Origin: Verrucomicrobiota bacterium
GTDB taxonomy: Bacteria > Verrucomicrobiota > Lentisphaeria > Oligosphaerales > Oligosphaeraceae
Direction of reading: 5' to 3'
Assembly (NCBI GenBank): GCA_019136135.1
Contig: JAGVUR010000084.1
Location: 1 to 64,000 of the forward strand
DNA: 64,000 nucleotides
A model generated the notes under the pieces. The model was not told the DNA's origin. It saw only the letters and a program-made list of their open reading frames with translations, and did no database searches. This document shows positions 17,933 to 27,563 of this stretch, one piece after another (positions within the stretch are counted from its first letter, which is position 1; each line of letters begins with the position of its first letter). A program made the translations under genes and the position numbers.

Positions 17933-19429
17933 TTAGATCAGGAACCAGAGGACTACGCCAACAAGGATCAATGACAAGAGGAAGACAGCACATCCCTTTT
18001 TCCTTGTCTTCTCGATGGTCTGCTTGCCCATCGCCATCCCCTTGCAACGCGACGTCCTCGCAAGTATTTTCTTCGTCTTCTCCTCGACAATCGCCTTGTC
18101 GATAGGCTTGGGCGTCGATGCCATCAACTTGGACAACACCTGACGGCTGGCGTCAGCATTGACCTCGCCAAGGATTTTAGTCAAGGCGACCAGCAATTCT
18201 CCGGGGGTCTGGAAGCGCTTGCCCGCTTCCTTCGCCATCATTTTCATCGTCAAGGCGGCGACTTTCGGGGTCACCTTGGGATTAAGCTCCCTGGGATCCG
18301 GCACAGGTGTTTCCATGATGCACTTGAGGGTCATCGTCGCCGTCGTTGCGTCATAGGGACGTTCTCCGGTCAGCATTTCGTAGAGCGTGACGCCCAGGCT
18401 GTAGATGTCACTTCGGGCATCGACGTTTTTGCTGGAAGCGATTTGTTCAGGAGGGAGGTATGCTGGTGTTCCCATCACGTGATTTTGCATTGTCAATCCC
18501 TGGTCATTCGCCTGGTTTTTAGCAATTCCCAAGTCTGCCAGCTTCACATCGCCCTTGAGTGTGAACATGATGTTGTCCGGCTTGATGTCGCGATGGACGA
18601 TTTGCCGTTTTGAGATGGCATCGAGCGCTTGCGCCACATGGTAGACAATGAGGCAGGCTTCCTTTTCGGGAACCAGGACATGGGATTCCAGATGACCCCG
18701 AAGGCTCTTGCCGTCAATGAAGTCCATCACCAAGTAGCTGCGCCCCTTTTCGGCTTCGATCTCGACTTCGTGAACACGTACGATATGGGGTTCGGACAAG
18801 GTCATGGCCAACTGGGCTTCCTGAAGGAAACGCTTTTGAACGACCTCGTCCGCATTCTCAAGCGCCATCACCTTGATGGCGACCAATTCGCCGCTTTCCG
18901 AGTTTTTGGCCAGATAGATGTTGCTCATCCCGCCTTTGCCGATCTCCCTTTCGATCACGTATTTTCCCAGGTGATCCCCCTTGAGCAACTGCGACTCGAA
19001 TATGGTTGCCCTGGGCTGCGCCTGGGACGGCTCGTCCATCACCATCGTGGAACCGCCTTCGACCAGCGGAGTGATTTTGGGAATGGCAAGCTTCAGCTTC
19101 TCGCCACTTGATCTCTTGCCAGGATAGGCATCGACAACTTCCCTGCCAGTAAGCCCCTTCTTGACAACTAAACGAAGTTGCCAATCGCCGCATGCCAGCT
19201 TGCTGTCGCCTTTCAAGTAACCTCGCCCAACCAATGCCCCGCCATCAAGCTCAACTCCCTCAAGGCCAACGGGTTCCACAACAACACCCTGCTCGTCAAG
19301 CTTGACCAATACCCCAGGCGAAGGACCATCAACCCCAAAACCCTGGTCGGGCGCATATGAAATCAATACATCCTCGCCTGCGTCAAGATTCTTGACAACT
19401 TCATTGTCACCATTGAACTTAAACTTCAT
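17933..19429 (-). CDS. Membrane Ser/Thr protein kinase, FHA-like N terminus
   Basis: The 498-residue protein is a Hanks-type (PknB-like) kinase. The catalytic domain covers about 155-420: glycine loop IGKGGMSNIYL, lysine K186 in VAIKVM, HRDIKPDN at 279-286, DLG at 299 and APE-equivalent LPPEQ. A C-terminal hydrophobic helix (FLLSLILVGVVLWFLI) ends the chain with no extracellular domain, so it is tail-anchored. The N-terminal 120 residues are beta-rich with LKGDSKLACGDWQLRLVV, which resembles a degenerate FHA domain; this is only a suggestion. Its ATG overlaps the stop of the upstream kinase gene (ATGA), so translation is coupled. It may act as a partner or target of that kinase. Confidence 0.92.
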   Translation of the reverse strand: MKFKFNGDNEVVKNLDAGEDVLISYAPDQGFGVDGPSPGVLVKLDEQGVVVEPVGLEGVELDGGALVGRGYLKGDSKLACGDWQLRLVVKKGLTGREVVDAYPGKRSSGEKLKLAIPKITPLVEGGSTMVMDEPSQAQPRATIFESQLLKGDHLGKYVIEREIGKGGMSNIYLAKNSESGELVAIKVMALENADEVVQKRFLQEAQLAMTLSEPHIVRVHEVEIEAEKGRSYLVMDFIDGKSLRGHLESHVLVPEKEACLIVYHVAQALDAISKRQIVHRDIKPDNIMFTLKGDVKLADLGIAKNQANDQGLTMQNHVMGTPAYLPPEQIASSKNVDARSDIYSLGVTLYEMLTGERPYDATTATMTLKCIMETPVPDPRELNPKVTPKVAALTMKMMAKEAGKRFQTPGELLVALTKILGEVNADASRQVLSKLMASTPKPIDKAIVEEKTKKILARTSRCKGMAMGKQTIEKTRKKGCAVFLLSLILVGVVLWFLI

Positions 19430-21267
19430 TGTCCTTCTTCTCTTATCACATTGCCTTCTTGGAGATTGTTGTTGACCTGATGTACAATATCCTGAAGGGA
19501 TAAATTCTTACTGTTAATCATCTGGAGGCCGTTGGATTGGCAAAAATCTATGATTGCATTGTTGTTCTGAGCCGTCTTCGAAAAATCCGAATTCGTCTTG
19601 TCAAGCAGGAAGACAAAGCGGACACCAGAACTCTGAAGCATGCTCGCCTCCTCCATGATGCGATTCAAAAACGCATTCTTTGACATCCGCTGGTCGGCGG
19701 ATGCCTGCGAATGTTTCAAGATAACAAGAGCCGGCTTGCTGGCGATAATCTTCTTTAGCCGCTCCTTGAAGTCTGACCCATCGCCCGAAGGCTGGTACGA
19801 TGTCGTCTTGGAAGTATGCTTGGCTATCGCGTCCCTCAACGTCATCACCCCCTCATCAGAACCCGTAAGCAAGACAATCGCACCTACTTGCAAAGGATCC
19901 GACTTGATCTCGGGCTGGGACTCTTCTTCTTTTTGGACAGCGGCCACTGCGGGTTCGACGAGCTTCTGAGTGGCCGCAACAGCAGGCTCGATGACTTTCG
20001 GCACGGGCTTCGCAACCTCTTGCGGGACAATGGGCTTAGGCTCAGGAACAGGAGGCAGCTGCGTGGTTTTCTCCACAGGTTGAGCTGCTGGCTTCGAAAC
20101 AGGCGCTACCGCTGACTGGGATTCGGGCTTTGTCACAGGCTGGGCTTGAGTTGCGACGTTTGCCGCCTGCTGAACATTAGGCGGCGTGATGACCTGGCTT
20201 GCAGGCTCGGGCTGAACCTGGCTGCCCTGGGTTGATTCAACAACCTGCTCCTCCTGCACAGTAGCCTCCCCAGCTGGAGCGGGAGCCTTCGCAGGCTTGA
20301 TAACCAGAATGGCAACAAAAGCGATAATCGCAAGTAACGCAACACCGCCAACAACCAGCTTCATCACCCCTGACTTCGAACCGGAATCTTCCGCCACAGG
20401 CTTCTTGTAAATCTCCTGAAGAGCACGAACCCGCTGGAGCAACTCCTCCGGAGTCGCGATTCGTTGCTCGACATTTTTCTTCGTCATATCCCGAACCAGG
20501 CTTGCCACATCAACTGGAATGTCGGGATTGTCCAGCCTGACATTCTTGATTTCATCTTGGCTGGTCACCTGCGTAAGGACTTCCATCAAGGTGCCTCCCC
20601 TGTACGGCTTTCGCCCAGCCAGCATTTCATAGAAGACTATTCCGAGACTGTAGATGTCCGCCCGGCAGTCCACCTTGCTTGAATCGAGCGCCTGTTCCGG
20701 CGCCATGTAGGCGGGTGTGCCAAACACAGACGCCTCCACGGTCAACATCGTATCCTGCTCCGCGTTGGACTTGGCGATTCCCAGATCCGCGATTTTTACG
20801 TTCCCGCTTGAATCGAACATGATATTGTCGGGCTTGATATCACGATGAACCATCTTGTGGACGTTCGCCGTGATCAATGCGTCCGCGCATTGCCCCAGGA
20901 TTTCCAGGGCCCGAGGAATCGTGATGGTACCTTCCGTGGAAATCAACTTGGACAAGGTGCCGCCGGAGACATACTCCATGATCAGGTAGTAGACGCCAGC
21001 CTCGGAATTGTAACCGGCATCATAGACCGCGACCAAATTGTGATGGTTGATCTTCGAAGCCAATTTCGCCTCGCGAACAAACCGGTCAACAAACTTCTGG
21101 TTTTTCTGCGCTACGCTTGGAAACAGAATCTTAACCGCAAATGGAGTCTCAAGAACATTATGCTGAGCCAAGTAGACCGCCCCAAATCCGCCTTGACCAA
21201 GCTTCTTCTTGATCGTGTACTTCTCAAATGTATCGCCAGGCTCAAAAGTTATCTCTTGATTTTCCAT
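19426..21267 (-). CDS. Transmembrane Ser/Thr kinase with Pro-rich linker
   Basis: The 613-residue protein has a kinase domain at about 15-275: LGQGGFGAVYL, K46 in FAVKIL, HRDIKPDN at 141-148, DLG at 161 and FGTPAYMAPEQ. A membrane helix lies at about 303-323 (VVGGVALLAIIAFVAILVI). It is followed by about 140 residues rich in P, A, Q and V, and a C-terminal globular domain (about 465-613) outside the membrane. The latter has a layout resembling SGNH-type folds (PALVILKHSQAS, NNNAIIDFCQSNGLQMIN) but no nucleophile serine motif, so it may be a sensor. I chose the ATG at 21267; an in-frame TTG at 21285 has no binding site. The downstream kinase overlaps by four bases. Confidence 0.92.
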   Translation of the reverse strand: MENQEITFEPGDTFEKYTIKKKLGQGGFGAVYLAQHNVLETPFAVKILFPSVAQKNQKFVDRFVREAKLASKINHHNLVAVYDAGYNSEAGVYYLIMEYVSGGTLSKLISTEGTITIPRALEILGQCADALITANVHKMVHRDIKPDNIMFDSSGNVKIADLGIAKSNAEQDTMLTVEASVFGTPAYMAPEQALDSSKVDCRADIYSLGIVFYEMLAGRKPYRGGTLMEVLTQVTSQDEIKNVRLDNPDIPVDVASLVRDMTKKNVEQRIATPEELLQRVRALQEIYKKPVAEDSGSKSGVMKLVVGGVALLAIIAFVAILVIKPAKAPAPAGEATVQEEQVVESTQGSQVQPEPASQVITPPNVQQAANVATQAQPVTKPESQSAVAPVSKPAAQPVEKTTQLPPVPEPKPIVPQEVAKPVPKVIEPAVAATQKLVEPAVAAVQKEEESQPEIKSDPLQVGAIVLLTGSDEGVMTLRDAIAKHTSKTTSYQPSGDGSDFKERLKKIIASKPALVILKHSQASADQRMSKNAFLNRIMEEASMLQSSGVRFVFLLDKTNSDFSKTAQNNNAIIDFCQSNGLQMINSKNLSLQDIVHQVNNNLQEGNVIREEGQ

Positions 21268-21422
21268 GTTGGAATCCGATTCCAAAAGCTATCACGGAAG
21301 AACTGAATGCCTACTCTTTATTCAGCTGGAGACCAATACATTAGATTACACCGCACTTAATGTTTATTCAAGAAAACAGAGAAAATACTTCACTGGACCA
21401 TAGCAAATTGTTTGCAATATCC

Positions 21423-21563
<141 letters not shown>

Positions 21564-21606
21564 GAGTCACTCACTGCTCGTCAAGAAAAAATGCAACTAT
21601 GGCCGA

Positions 21607-24600
21607 TTACTTTTTCTCAAGGAAAAAATACGCGAGATTGAGTGAGATTCCCTTGGCGTTAACCATCTTAAGCGTGTTCTTTCCAGCATTGAGTGGAAGC
21701 GTTGCACTCCTGGCGACTGACCATTGCTCTTCCTCTAGTCCAAAGCCGCCGGTCGAGGCAAATATGATTTCGCCAATACTCTTGCCATTGACTTCGAGAG
21801 TTCTTGCCGAATTGTCTTTGGCGGCATAGACCCAGGCGATGGCATAGTTTCCAGTAGCTGGCACGACAATTTCCCAGGTCAATGCGTGCCCTTCCTTGTC
21901 CCAACCCGCAACGCATCCGTCCACCGCAATCGGACGACCATCGGCAACAAAGACCTCGCCGCCAGATTGGGATACAAAGGACTTCGCAGGAAGAAGACGA
22001 TCCGCAGGAAGAATCGGCAACACCTTAAGCGGCGTCACATAGAACCTGCCAGACAAGGCAGAACCATCGTCACGAGACAAGGTCGCGGGGATGTGAACCG
22101 CCTGGGAAACCGAGCCGTAAAGCGAGATGTCGACAACCTTTACCTCGCCGGGCTTCAAGTCAACCGAAAACTCGGCAGGCTCGAAGGACAAGCCCGGAGC
22201 CTCGGACGACTTGCCAATCGTCACGGTTCCCTTCAACGGCGCGTGACGGGATGCCGACATCGCGACCTGGCAATGGCGGGCAGACTTCATCGTCAGGCTG
22301 AAGTTGTCTGACTCGATTGATGGCAGATACGGCAAATCCGGGACATGGTAGTAGCCCTGGGAACCATTGAGCGCACTGGTCCTGTACGAATGTTCCTGCA
22401 TCAAGGCCACACGTCTATCCATCGCAGGATGCGGAGTCGAATACACGCGGACTTCGCCAGGAAGCCATGTGACGATTTCCTCGCGCCAATCACCGTACAG
22501 GTCGCAAACAGCAATGACACGCCCCTCGATCGTTCCATCCAATGCGCGTCCGAAATAGTCCTTGACATTCCTGCCAGCAACCGCTTCCTTTTCAAGGTCG
22601 GCATCCCAATAGACGCTCCTTGAGTTGCTGATGTTTTTCGTGTCGATAACCTCCCCCTTGCAGGAGAAAATCTTCCGCCAGAATTCCTTCCGACCATGCA
22701 TTTCGACTGCGAGGAGTTCGGTGCCGGGGCGAGTCGGGTCGAAATCAGCGCATGTTCCGGCTCCGACGTGGGTGGTCGGCTCCCCCCAACCCCAAAGCAC
22801 CTTGCCGGTCCTTGCATCGACGACGCAGATGCCGTTCTTCGGTTGCGGAGTCTCGATGCAGTAGGCGATTTCCATGCCGGGGTTGTCCGGATCGTGGTCG
22901 GAAAGGTGCATCACGTCGGGATGCCCGAGTCCCGTTGTCCACAGGACGGTTCCGTTGTCGTCAAGCGCCATGGATCCCAGCAGGATTTCGTCCTTCCCGT
23001 CTCCGTCCAGGTCGGCGACAATCGTCGAGTGCGCCCCTTGTCCCTGATATTCTTTCGGGAGTCCGACATTGTCGAACATCCAAACGTTTTCGAGCTTCCC
23101 GTTATTGAGTTGCCAGGCTTCCGCCTTCATCAGGCTATAGGTTCCCCTTAGTGCGATCAGGCATGGGGTCTTGCCATCAAGGTATGCCATTGAGAGTTGG
23201 TTTCGCGACACCAGGTTGTAGTTGGCAAACCCCTCTCTGGAAGGCCAAGGCGCGCGGGCGATCTCCTTGGCCGTCATCCCGTCCAGGACCACCAGGAATT
23301 CATCGCCGGAGATCACGTGCCCTTCAGGCGTCCTGGGATCGCCGTCGGCATACTTCATCGCAATTTCCGCCTTCCCGTCGCCATCAAAATCATAGACGAC
23401 GAACGGGGAGTACCAGACTCCCGTTTCGTTTCCCCAGCCCATCGACTTGGTCCAGAGATGGGTACCATCCGACTTGAATGCCTCCAGGTGGTAGGGGGTC
23501 TTGCTGGGATACCAGTACGCATCCCAGGGATCGATGTTCGTGCCGGGAGTCTTGAAAACGAAGTCGTACTCCCCATCGCCATCCAAGTCGCCGATCCCGA
23601 CGTGGTTGAAGGTTGACATCTCCGGATCCTTGAATTTGAAGGACTTGTAGCCTGCTTCCCAGACCTTGCCCGTGCCCGACTTGCCGGATTGCCCTGCCGA
23701 CGGCCTGACCGTGTATGTGTCGCCCGCCTTGCCATTGGGGTCGAACCAGTCGCAGGTGGCCGCTATCGGCGCCGAATTGAGTTTCTCCTCTCCCTTGAAA
23801 ACATCGAAGGAGGCATTTGGGGGATCTTCCCGCAGGAGCCGCCAGGTGACCAGAACTCCCTCGCCCGAGGGTATCGGCGTGACGGATCTGCCCAGCGGCT
23901 CGATCACGCGTGTTTTTGCGGCGCCGTCAAACGGGGTCGAACGACCACGTACCTTTGGTGGAGCAAGAAGCACGTATTCCACATAGGCGGGACCATCATT
24001 CCCCCTGTACGGGCGAAGCCATACGTCAACCGATTTGCCCTTGACGTCATTGGCGACGGTTGCCAGGTAACGAACCTTGGAAAACTTTTCCCCGTCCATG
24101 GAAATTTCCACGTTCCTGCGGCATTGCAGCGCAACCTGGTACGCAGCATCATCAGGAACATCGATCGTCAGCTTGCCGGTTCCCTGTCCGTCCTTGATGC
24201 TCTCGAAGCCGCGAACCTGGTCGATCGGAATCCTGGTTCCTACTTCCTTGAAGGGGAAGTTGACCTTTGGGTTCGGGGTTGTGCCCATCTTCTTTTCATC
24301 GGCGGAAGGCGAGACGGTAAAGCAGTCGATGTAGGAATTTCCGCATTCCGAGGGGTCTTCGTCATGGGCAAAGCAATTGGAGACGACGACATCGATGAAC
24401 CCGTCTTTTGCCTTGACATCCTTGTAGTTTGCCGACCAGGTGACCCTGTCGAAGGTCTTACCGCCGTCCAGCGAGACTCCGATTGTCCTCGCCGCCTTGA
24501 CATGGAGCGTGTTTACCGGGTCTTTTGCGGGAATCCTGAACTCGATTGGGAAAGCCTCCGGACTCATCGGATCGAGATCCTTGGTGACGACCGCTCCGCG

Positions 24601-24792
24601 GACGACATTTCCGCCGCCGGACCAGGAACGGTTCACGTCCGTCTCCCAGAAATCCCAGCCTCGGTAATTGGCAGGACGCGGACCGCGAAGGAGCTTCTTC
24701 TGGTCAACCACGACGGCTTCCGCCTCATAGACAACTTGCGCAAGGCAAACAACGCAACCCAGCAATGCCAAAACCAACAGGATTCTCTTCAT
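21607..24792 (-). CDS. Secreted rhamnogalacturonan lyase (PL11) with C-terminal module
   Basis: The 1061-residue protein has a signal peptide (MKRILLVLALLGCVVCLAQ) and two N-terminal CBM-like beta domains (about 20-280). The PL11 rhamnogalacturonan lyase core runs from about 290 to 850. It is an eight-bladed propeller with repeated calcium-binding DxDxDG loops (GDLDGDGEYDF, YDFDGDGKAEI, ADLDGDGKDEI) and family segments WGNETGVWYSPF, GTNIDPWDAYWYP and ALMQEHSYRTS. PL11 enzymes cleave the rhamnose-galacturonate backbone of pectin by beta-elimination. A further galactose-binding-like module (about 930-1061) ends the chain. AAGGAG lies nine bases before the ATG. This is the clearest indicator that the region targets pectin. 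Confidence 0.93.
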   Translation of the reverse strand: MKRILLVLALLGCVVCLAQVVYEAEAVVVDQKKLLRGPRPANYRGWDFWETDVNRSWSGGGNVVRGAVVTKDLDPMSPEAFPIEFRIPAKDPVNTLHVKAARTIGVSLDGGKTFDRVTWSANYKDVKAKDGFIDVVVSNCFAHDEDPSECGNSYIDCFTVSPSADEKKMGTTPNPKVNFPFKEVGTRIPIDQVRGFESIKDGQGTGKLTIDVPDDAAYQVALQCRRNVEISMDGEKFSKVRYLATVANDVKGKSVDVWLRPYRGNDGPAYVEYVLLAPPKVRGRSTPFDGAAKTRVIEPLGRSVTPIPSGEGVLVTWRLLREDPPNASFDVFKGEEKLNSAPIAATCDWFDPNGKAGDTYTVRPSAGQSGKSGTGKVWEAGYKSFKFKDPEMSTFNHVGIGDLDGDGEYDFVFKTPGTNIDPWDAYWYPSKTPYHLEAFKSDGTHLWTKSMGWGNETGVWYSPFVVYDFDGDGKAEIAMKYADGDPRTPEGHVISGDEFLVVLDGMTAKEIARAPWPSREGFANYNLVSRNQLSMAYLDGKTPCLIALRGTYSLMKAEAWQLNNGKLENVWMFDNVGLPKEYQGQGAHSTIVADLDGDGKDEILLGSMALDDNGTVLWTTGLGHPDVMHLSDHDPDNPGMEIAYCIETPQPKNGICVVDARTGKVLWGWGEPTTHVGAGTCADFDPTRPGTELLAVEMHGRKEFWRKIFSCKGEVIDTKNISNSRSVYWDADLEKEAVAGRNVKDYFGRALDGTIEGRVIAVCDLYGDWREEIVTWLPGEVRVYSTPHPAMDRRVALMQEHSYRTSALNGSQGYYHVPDLPYLPSIESDNFSLTMKSARHCQVAMSASRHAPLKGTVTIGKSSEAPGLSFEPAEFSVDLKPGEVKVVDISLYGSVSQAVHIPATLSRDDGSALSGRFYVTPLKVLPILPADRLLPAKSFVSQSGGEVFVADGRPIAVDGCVAGWDKEGHALTWEIVVPATGNYAIAWVYAAKDNSARTLEVNGKSIGEIIFASTGGFGLEEEQWSVARSATLPLNAGKNTLKMVNAKGISLNLAYFFLEKK

Positions 24793-24847
24793 CTTTCACA
24801 TCTCCTTGATTGGATTATCCTAAAAAAAGCAGTTGACACCTTATGAT

Positions 24848-25128
24848 TGTAGTGCCTTTACAAGGCACGGTCTCCGGTGGTTTTCCCGCCCCAGGCTAAA
24901 AGCCTGGGGTTAAGCATCGTTAAGCGCTTGCAGCGCAATGCATTATGCAAATCCTTACGGCAAGTCCGAACTATCGTCCGTCCCTAGCCCATGTCTCGCC
25001 CGTGTGGATTGCGGACGGCTGGTCCTCGCCAAAGACTTTGCGCCGTAGGCGCCTCACCATGCTTAACCCCGGGCTTCAGCCCGGGGACAGGATGCCCCCC
25101 ATGCCGGGCGCCTTGTAAAGGCGCTACA
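24848..25128. mobile_element. BIME/MITE-like element with two inverted triple-hairpin halves
   Basis: The ends are 21-bp inverted repeats with two mismatches (TGTAGTGCC on the left, TGTAGCGCC on the right strand). Each half contains three hairpins in mirrored order: hairpin 1 at the end, hairpin 2 at 24889-24909 and 25067-25086, hairpin 3 at 24924-24936 and 25040-25052. The motif TTAAGCAT joins hairpins 2 and 3. Differences between halves are compensatory, so each stem stays perfect. There is no coding sequence. The GTAG before hairpin 1 recalls REP sequences mobilised by RAYT transposases, but no such transposase is in the window. Confidence 0.8.
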
Positions 25129-25241
25129 GAAGACTGACGCACTTCAACTCACCAGCATCGTAAAATGAATAAACTTTCTAACTACTTGATAATCAGTCAA
25201 TTGAGAATCAAGTCCAGCTTCAACTTCTTTTTTTGGGATTA

Positions 25242-26135
25242 TTAGAACAGGCTTTCGCAAAATTCCCTTTCGGTGCAGTTATCGATTCTTGCCTCGGCGA
25301 GGAATTCGTCTCCGGCCTGGTTTCCCCAGGAATAGGTCACATAGAGACCATCCTTCCACTCACAGAAGTCCATGTCCGAGTTGTTGATGTTCTTTGCGCC
25401 GAGGATGTATGTTCGTTCGTCCTCCGTAAAGTCGCCCTTGATGACCCTGTCGTCACCGTCAGCTTCCAAAATCGGGAACTTTGGGGTCAGCGTCCAATTG
25501 ACCAGGTCTTTTGATCGTGCCGCCGACTGGCGGAAACCCTCGGAATATGTACCATGCAAATAGAAGAAATAGGTCCAGTCCCCAAAGCGTCGAATCGCGG
25601 GACCGCCCGTGTAAAACTCCTTTCCGAACACGGCTCCCGGCACCGGCTCCCACTCGCCCATATCCTTTGAACGGGCGAAAAACATGGTAAAGGGCACGCC
25701 AACCAAGTCTTTTGGCGCACCGAGTTCGTAGGTCAACAGGAAGCCGTCCCCTTCCCTGCATATCGATGTGTTGTAGCCCTGCCAACCTTCGCCCTCCAGA
25801 ATCACGCGGGGCGACGTCCAGTTGACAAGGTCAGTCGATTCCAACTGGTAAAACCTGGGCATTCCCCAGTGCTCGACCGCCGTGACGACCATTCGGCCTT
25901 CCCATGAAAACGCATTGCCCATATGAAGGCCAAAGCCGAAAGGAGCGCTCAACTCGCCGCTTTCAACGTCAACAAAGCGAAAATACGAATCTCCCGTATG
26001 ATTGAAACGATAGTGGCGACCATCTCGCATGTGGCGGATGTACTCGAAACGAAGAAGACGACCATTGAACACGACCGGATTCGCTTCGACGATGAACAAG
26101 TCTATCGTACCTTGCTTGCGTATGCAATACTTCAT
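25242..26135 (-). CDS. GH43/GH32-like five-bladed propeller glycosidase-like protein
   Basis: The 297-residue protein shows the repeated pattern of five-bladed beta-propeller glycosidases (families 32, 43, 62, 68, 130). Examples are YQLESTDLVNWTSPRVIL, FFARSKDMGEWEPVPGAVF and ARSKDLVNWTLTPKFPILE. It has no signal peptide and would act in the cytoplasm on imported oligosaccharides. FIVEANPVVFNG near the start could supply one acidic residue and FTEDERTYILG another, but I cannot assign a triad with confidence. The start chosen is the ATG at 26135 because GGAG lies seven bases upstream; a longer frame adds eight residues. It follows the pectin lyase gene in orientation but is separated by the hairpin element. 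Confidence 0.78.
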   Translation of the reverse strand: MKYCIRKQGTIDLFIVEANPVVFNGRLLRFEYIRHMRDGRHYRFNHTGDSYFRFVDVESGELSAPFGFGLHMGNAFSWEGRMVVTAVEHWGMPRFYQLESTDLVNWTSPRVILEGEGWQGYNTSICREGDGFLLTYELGAPKDLVGVPFTMFFARSKDMGEWEPVPGAVFGKEFYTGGPAIRRFGDWTYFFYLHGTYSEGFRQSAARSKDLVNWTLTPKFPILEADGDDRVIKGDFTEDERTYILGAKNINNSDMDFCEWKDGLYVTYSWGNQAGDEFLAEARIDNCTEREFCESLF

Positions 26136-26328
26136 TGGAAAACTCCATTTCAGGGTCAATTACGCTCGGAAAATAAAACAATATCCCGCTCAAGGGCAAT
26201 TGTCAACTTGCAGATTGCCAACAATTAAAGAACTGATGACTTGAAAACCCCAAGTGAACAAGCCACATTTACCCAAATGCAATTTTTTGAACCTCCTTCC
26301 AAACAAGCAACCAAGAGGAAACAACACC

Positions 26329-27489
26329 ATGAGCAAACACATTCTGATCAAAAAGGGAACCGTGCACGACGCCGTCTCACCCAAGCCAAAAGTCCTAGAC
26401 ATCCTCATCACAAACGGCAAGATCGCAAAAATCGGAAAATCCCTCAAGGCACCCAAAAGCGCGAAGATCATCGACGCCACTGGCCTCCAGATCTGGCCTG
26501 GTCTTGTCGAGGCACATAGCCACATCGGAATGGAGAACAGCGGAACGCTGGAAAGCGGCGACTACAACGAGCGCAACGACGCCATCGTGCCGCAACTCGA
26601 GGCGATCGATGGTGTCAACCCATTCTGCGAAGAACTTGTTGTGGCGAGAAACGCGGGAGTCACCTGCGTCGCCACGGGACCTGGCTCGGCAAATGTGATT
26701 GGAGGAACATTCGTGGCAATCAAAACCTTTGGTCGCAGGATCGAAGACATGGTGATCAAACGCAAGGTGGCCATGAAGTGCGCCTTTGGCGAAAATCCCA
26801 AGCGTTGCTACGCGAGCAAGTCCGTCTCCAGCAGAATGACCACAGCTGCCAAGCTCCGTGAAATGCTTTTCAAGGCAAAGGAATATCTCGCCAAGAAGGA
26901 AGCTGCAGGCGATGACCCGGAAAAGCTGCCCGCCTTTGACTTCAAGCTCGAGGCGCTGATCCCAGTCATCACAAGGGAAATACCGCTCAAGGCACACGCA
27001 CACCGGGCAGATGATATCTTCACGGCAATCAGAATCGCACATGAATTCGACCTCAAGCTCACCCTTGAACATTGCACGGATGGCTCGCTGATCTCGGATA
27101 TCCTGGCAAAAGAAGGCTTCCCCGTCGCCATCGGTCCGACGTTCAGCTCCATCTCGAAACCCGAACTCAGGAACAAGTCCTTCACCACGCCTACCGATCT
27201 GGTCGCCGCAGGATGCAAGGTATCGATCATCACGGATAACGGCGTCATTCCCCAGCAGCACCTGGCGATGATGGCGGGAATGGCAATCAGGTCGGGACTG
27301 GATCCCTTCGAGGCGCTCAAGGCAGTCACCATCAATCCGGCAAGGCATATCGGATGCGAGGAACGGGTCGGCTCAATTGAACCGGGCAAGGACGCGGACC
27401 TCGTCATCACCGAAGGCAACCTGTTCTCGCTTGAATCCAAAATCCTCAAGGTCCTCATTGAAGGCAATACCGTCTTCGAAGCGCCTTAG
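26329..27489 (+). CDS. Amidohydrolase (imidazolonepropionase/dihydroorotase-like)
   Basis: The 386-residue protein is a metal-dependent hydrolase of the amidohydrolase superfamily. A small N-terminal beta domain (about 1-55) leads into the TIM barrel. HxH at H63/H65 (EAHSH), KAHAHRADD near 221-229, H248 in LEHCTDG and D303 in ITDNGV are the expected metal and catalytic residues. The C-terminal GSIEPGKDADLVI is a family hallmark. It has no signal peptide. I chose the ATG at 26329 because AGAGG lies about nine bases upstream; an upstream ATG in frame adds 25 unrelated residues. The substrate is not known. It converges on clpB with a hairpin between. Confidence 0.9.
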   Translation: MSKHILIKKGTVHDAVSPKPKVLDILITNGKIAKIGKSLKAPKSAKIIDATGLQIWPGLVEAHSHIGMENSGTLESGDYNERNDAIVPQLEAIDGVNPFCEELVVARNAGVTCVATGPGSANVIGGTFVAIKTFGRRIEDMVIKRKVAMKCAFGENPKRCYASKSVSSRMTTAAKLREMLFKAKEYLAKKEAAGDDPEKLPAFDFKLEALIPVITREIPLKAHAHRADDIFTAIRIAHEFDLKLTLEHCTDGSLISDILAKEGFPVAIGPTFSSISKPELRNKSFTTPTDLVAAGCKVSIITDNGVIPQQHLAMMAGMAIRSGLDPFEALKAVTINPARHIGCEERVGSIEPGKDADLVITEGNLFSLESKILKVLIEGNTVFEAP

Positions 27490-27512
27490 GAGCAAAATCA
27501 CTAAAACGAAAT

Positions 27513-27549
27513 CGTGCTCAAAGGACAAGCAATATGCCCTTTGAGCACG
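27513..27549. terminator. Bidirectional terminator-like hairpin
   Basis: CGTGCTCAAAGG and CCTTTGAGCACG form a perfect 12-bp stem with a 13-nt loop between the convergent amidohydrolase and clpB genes. Only weak T-rich sequence flanks it on either strand. Confidence 0.6.
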
Positions 27550-27563
27550 TCATTCCAATCTAA

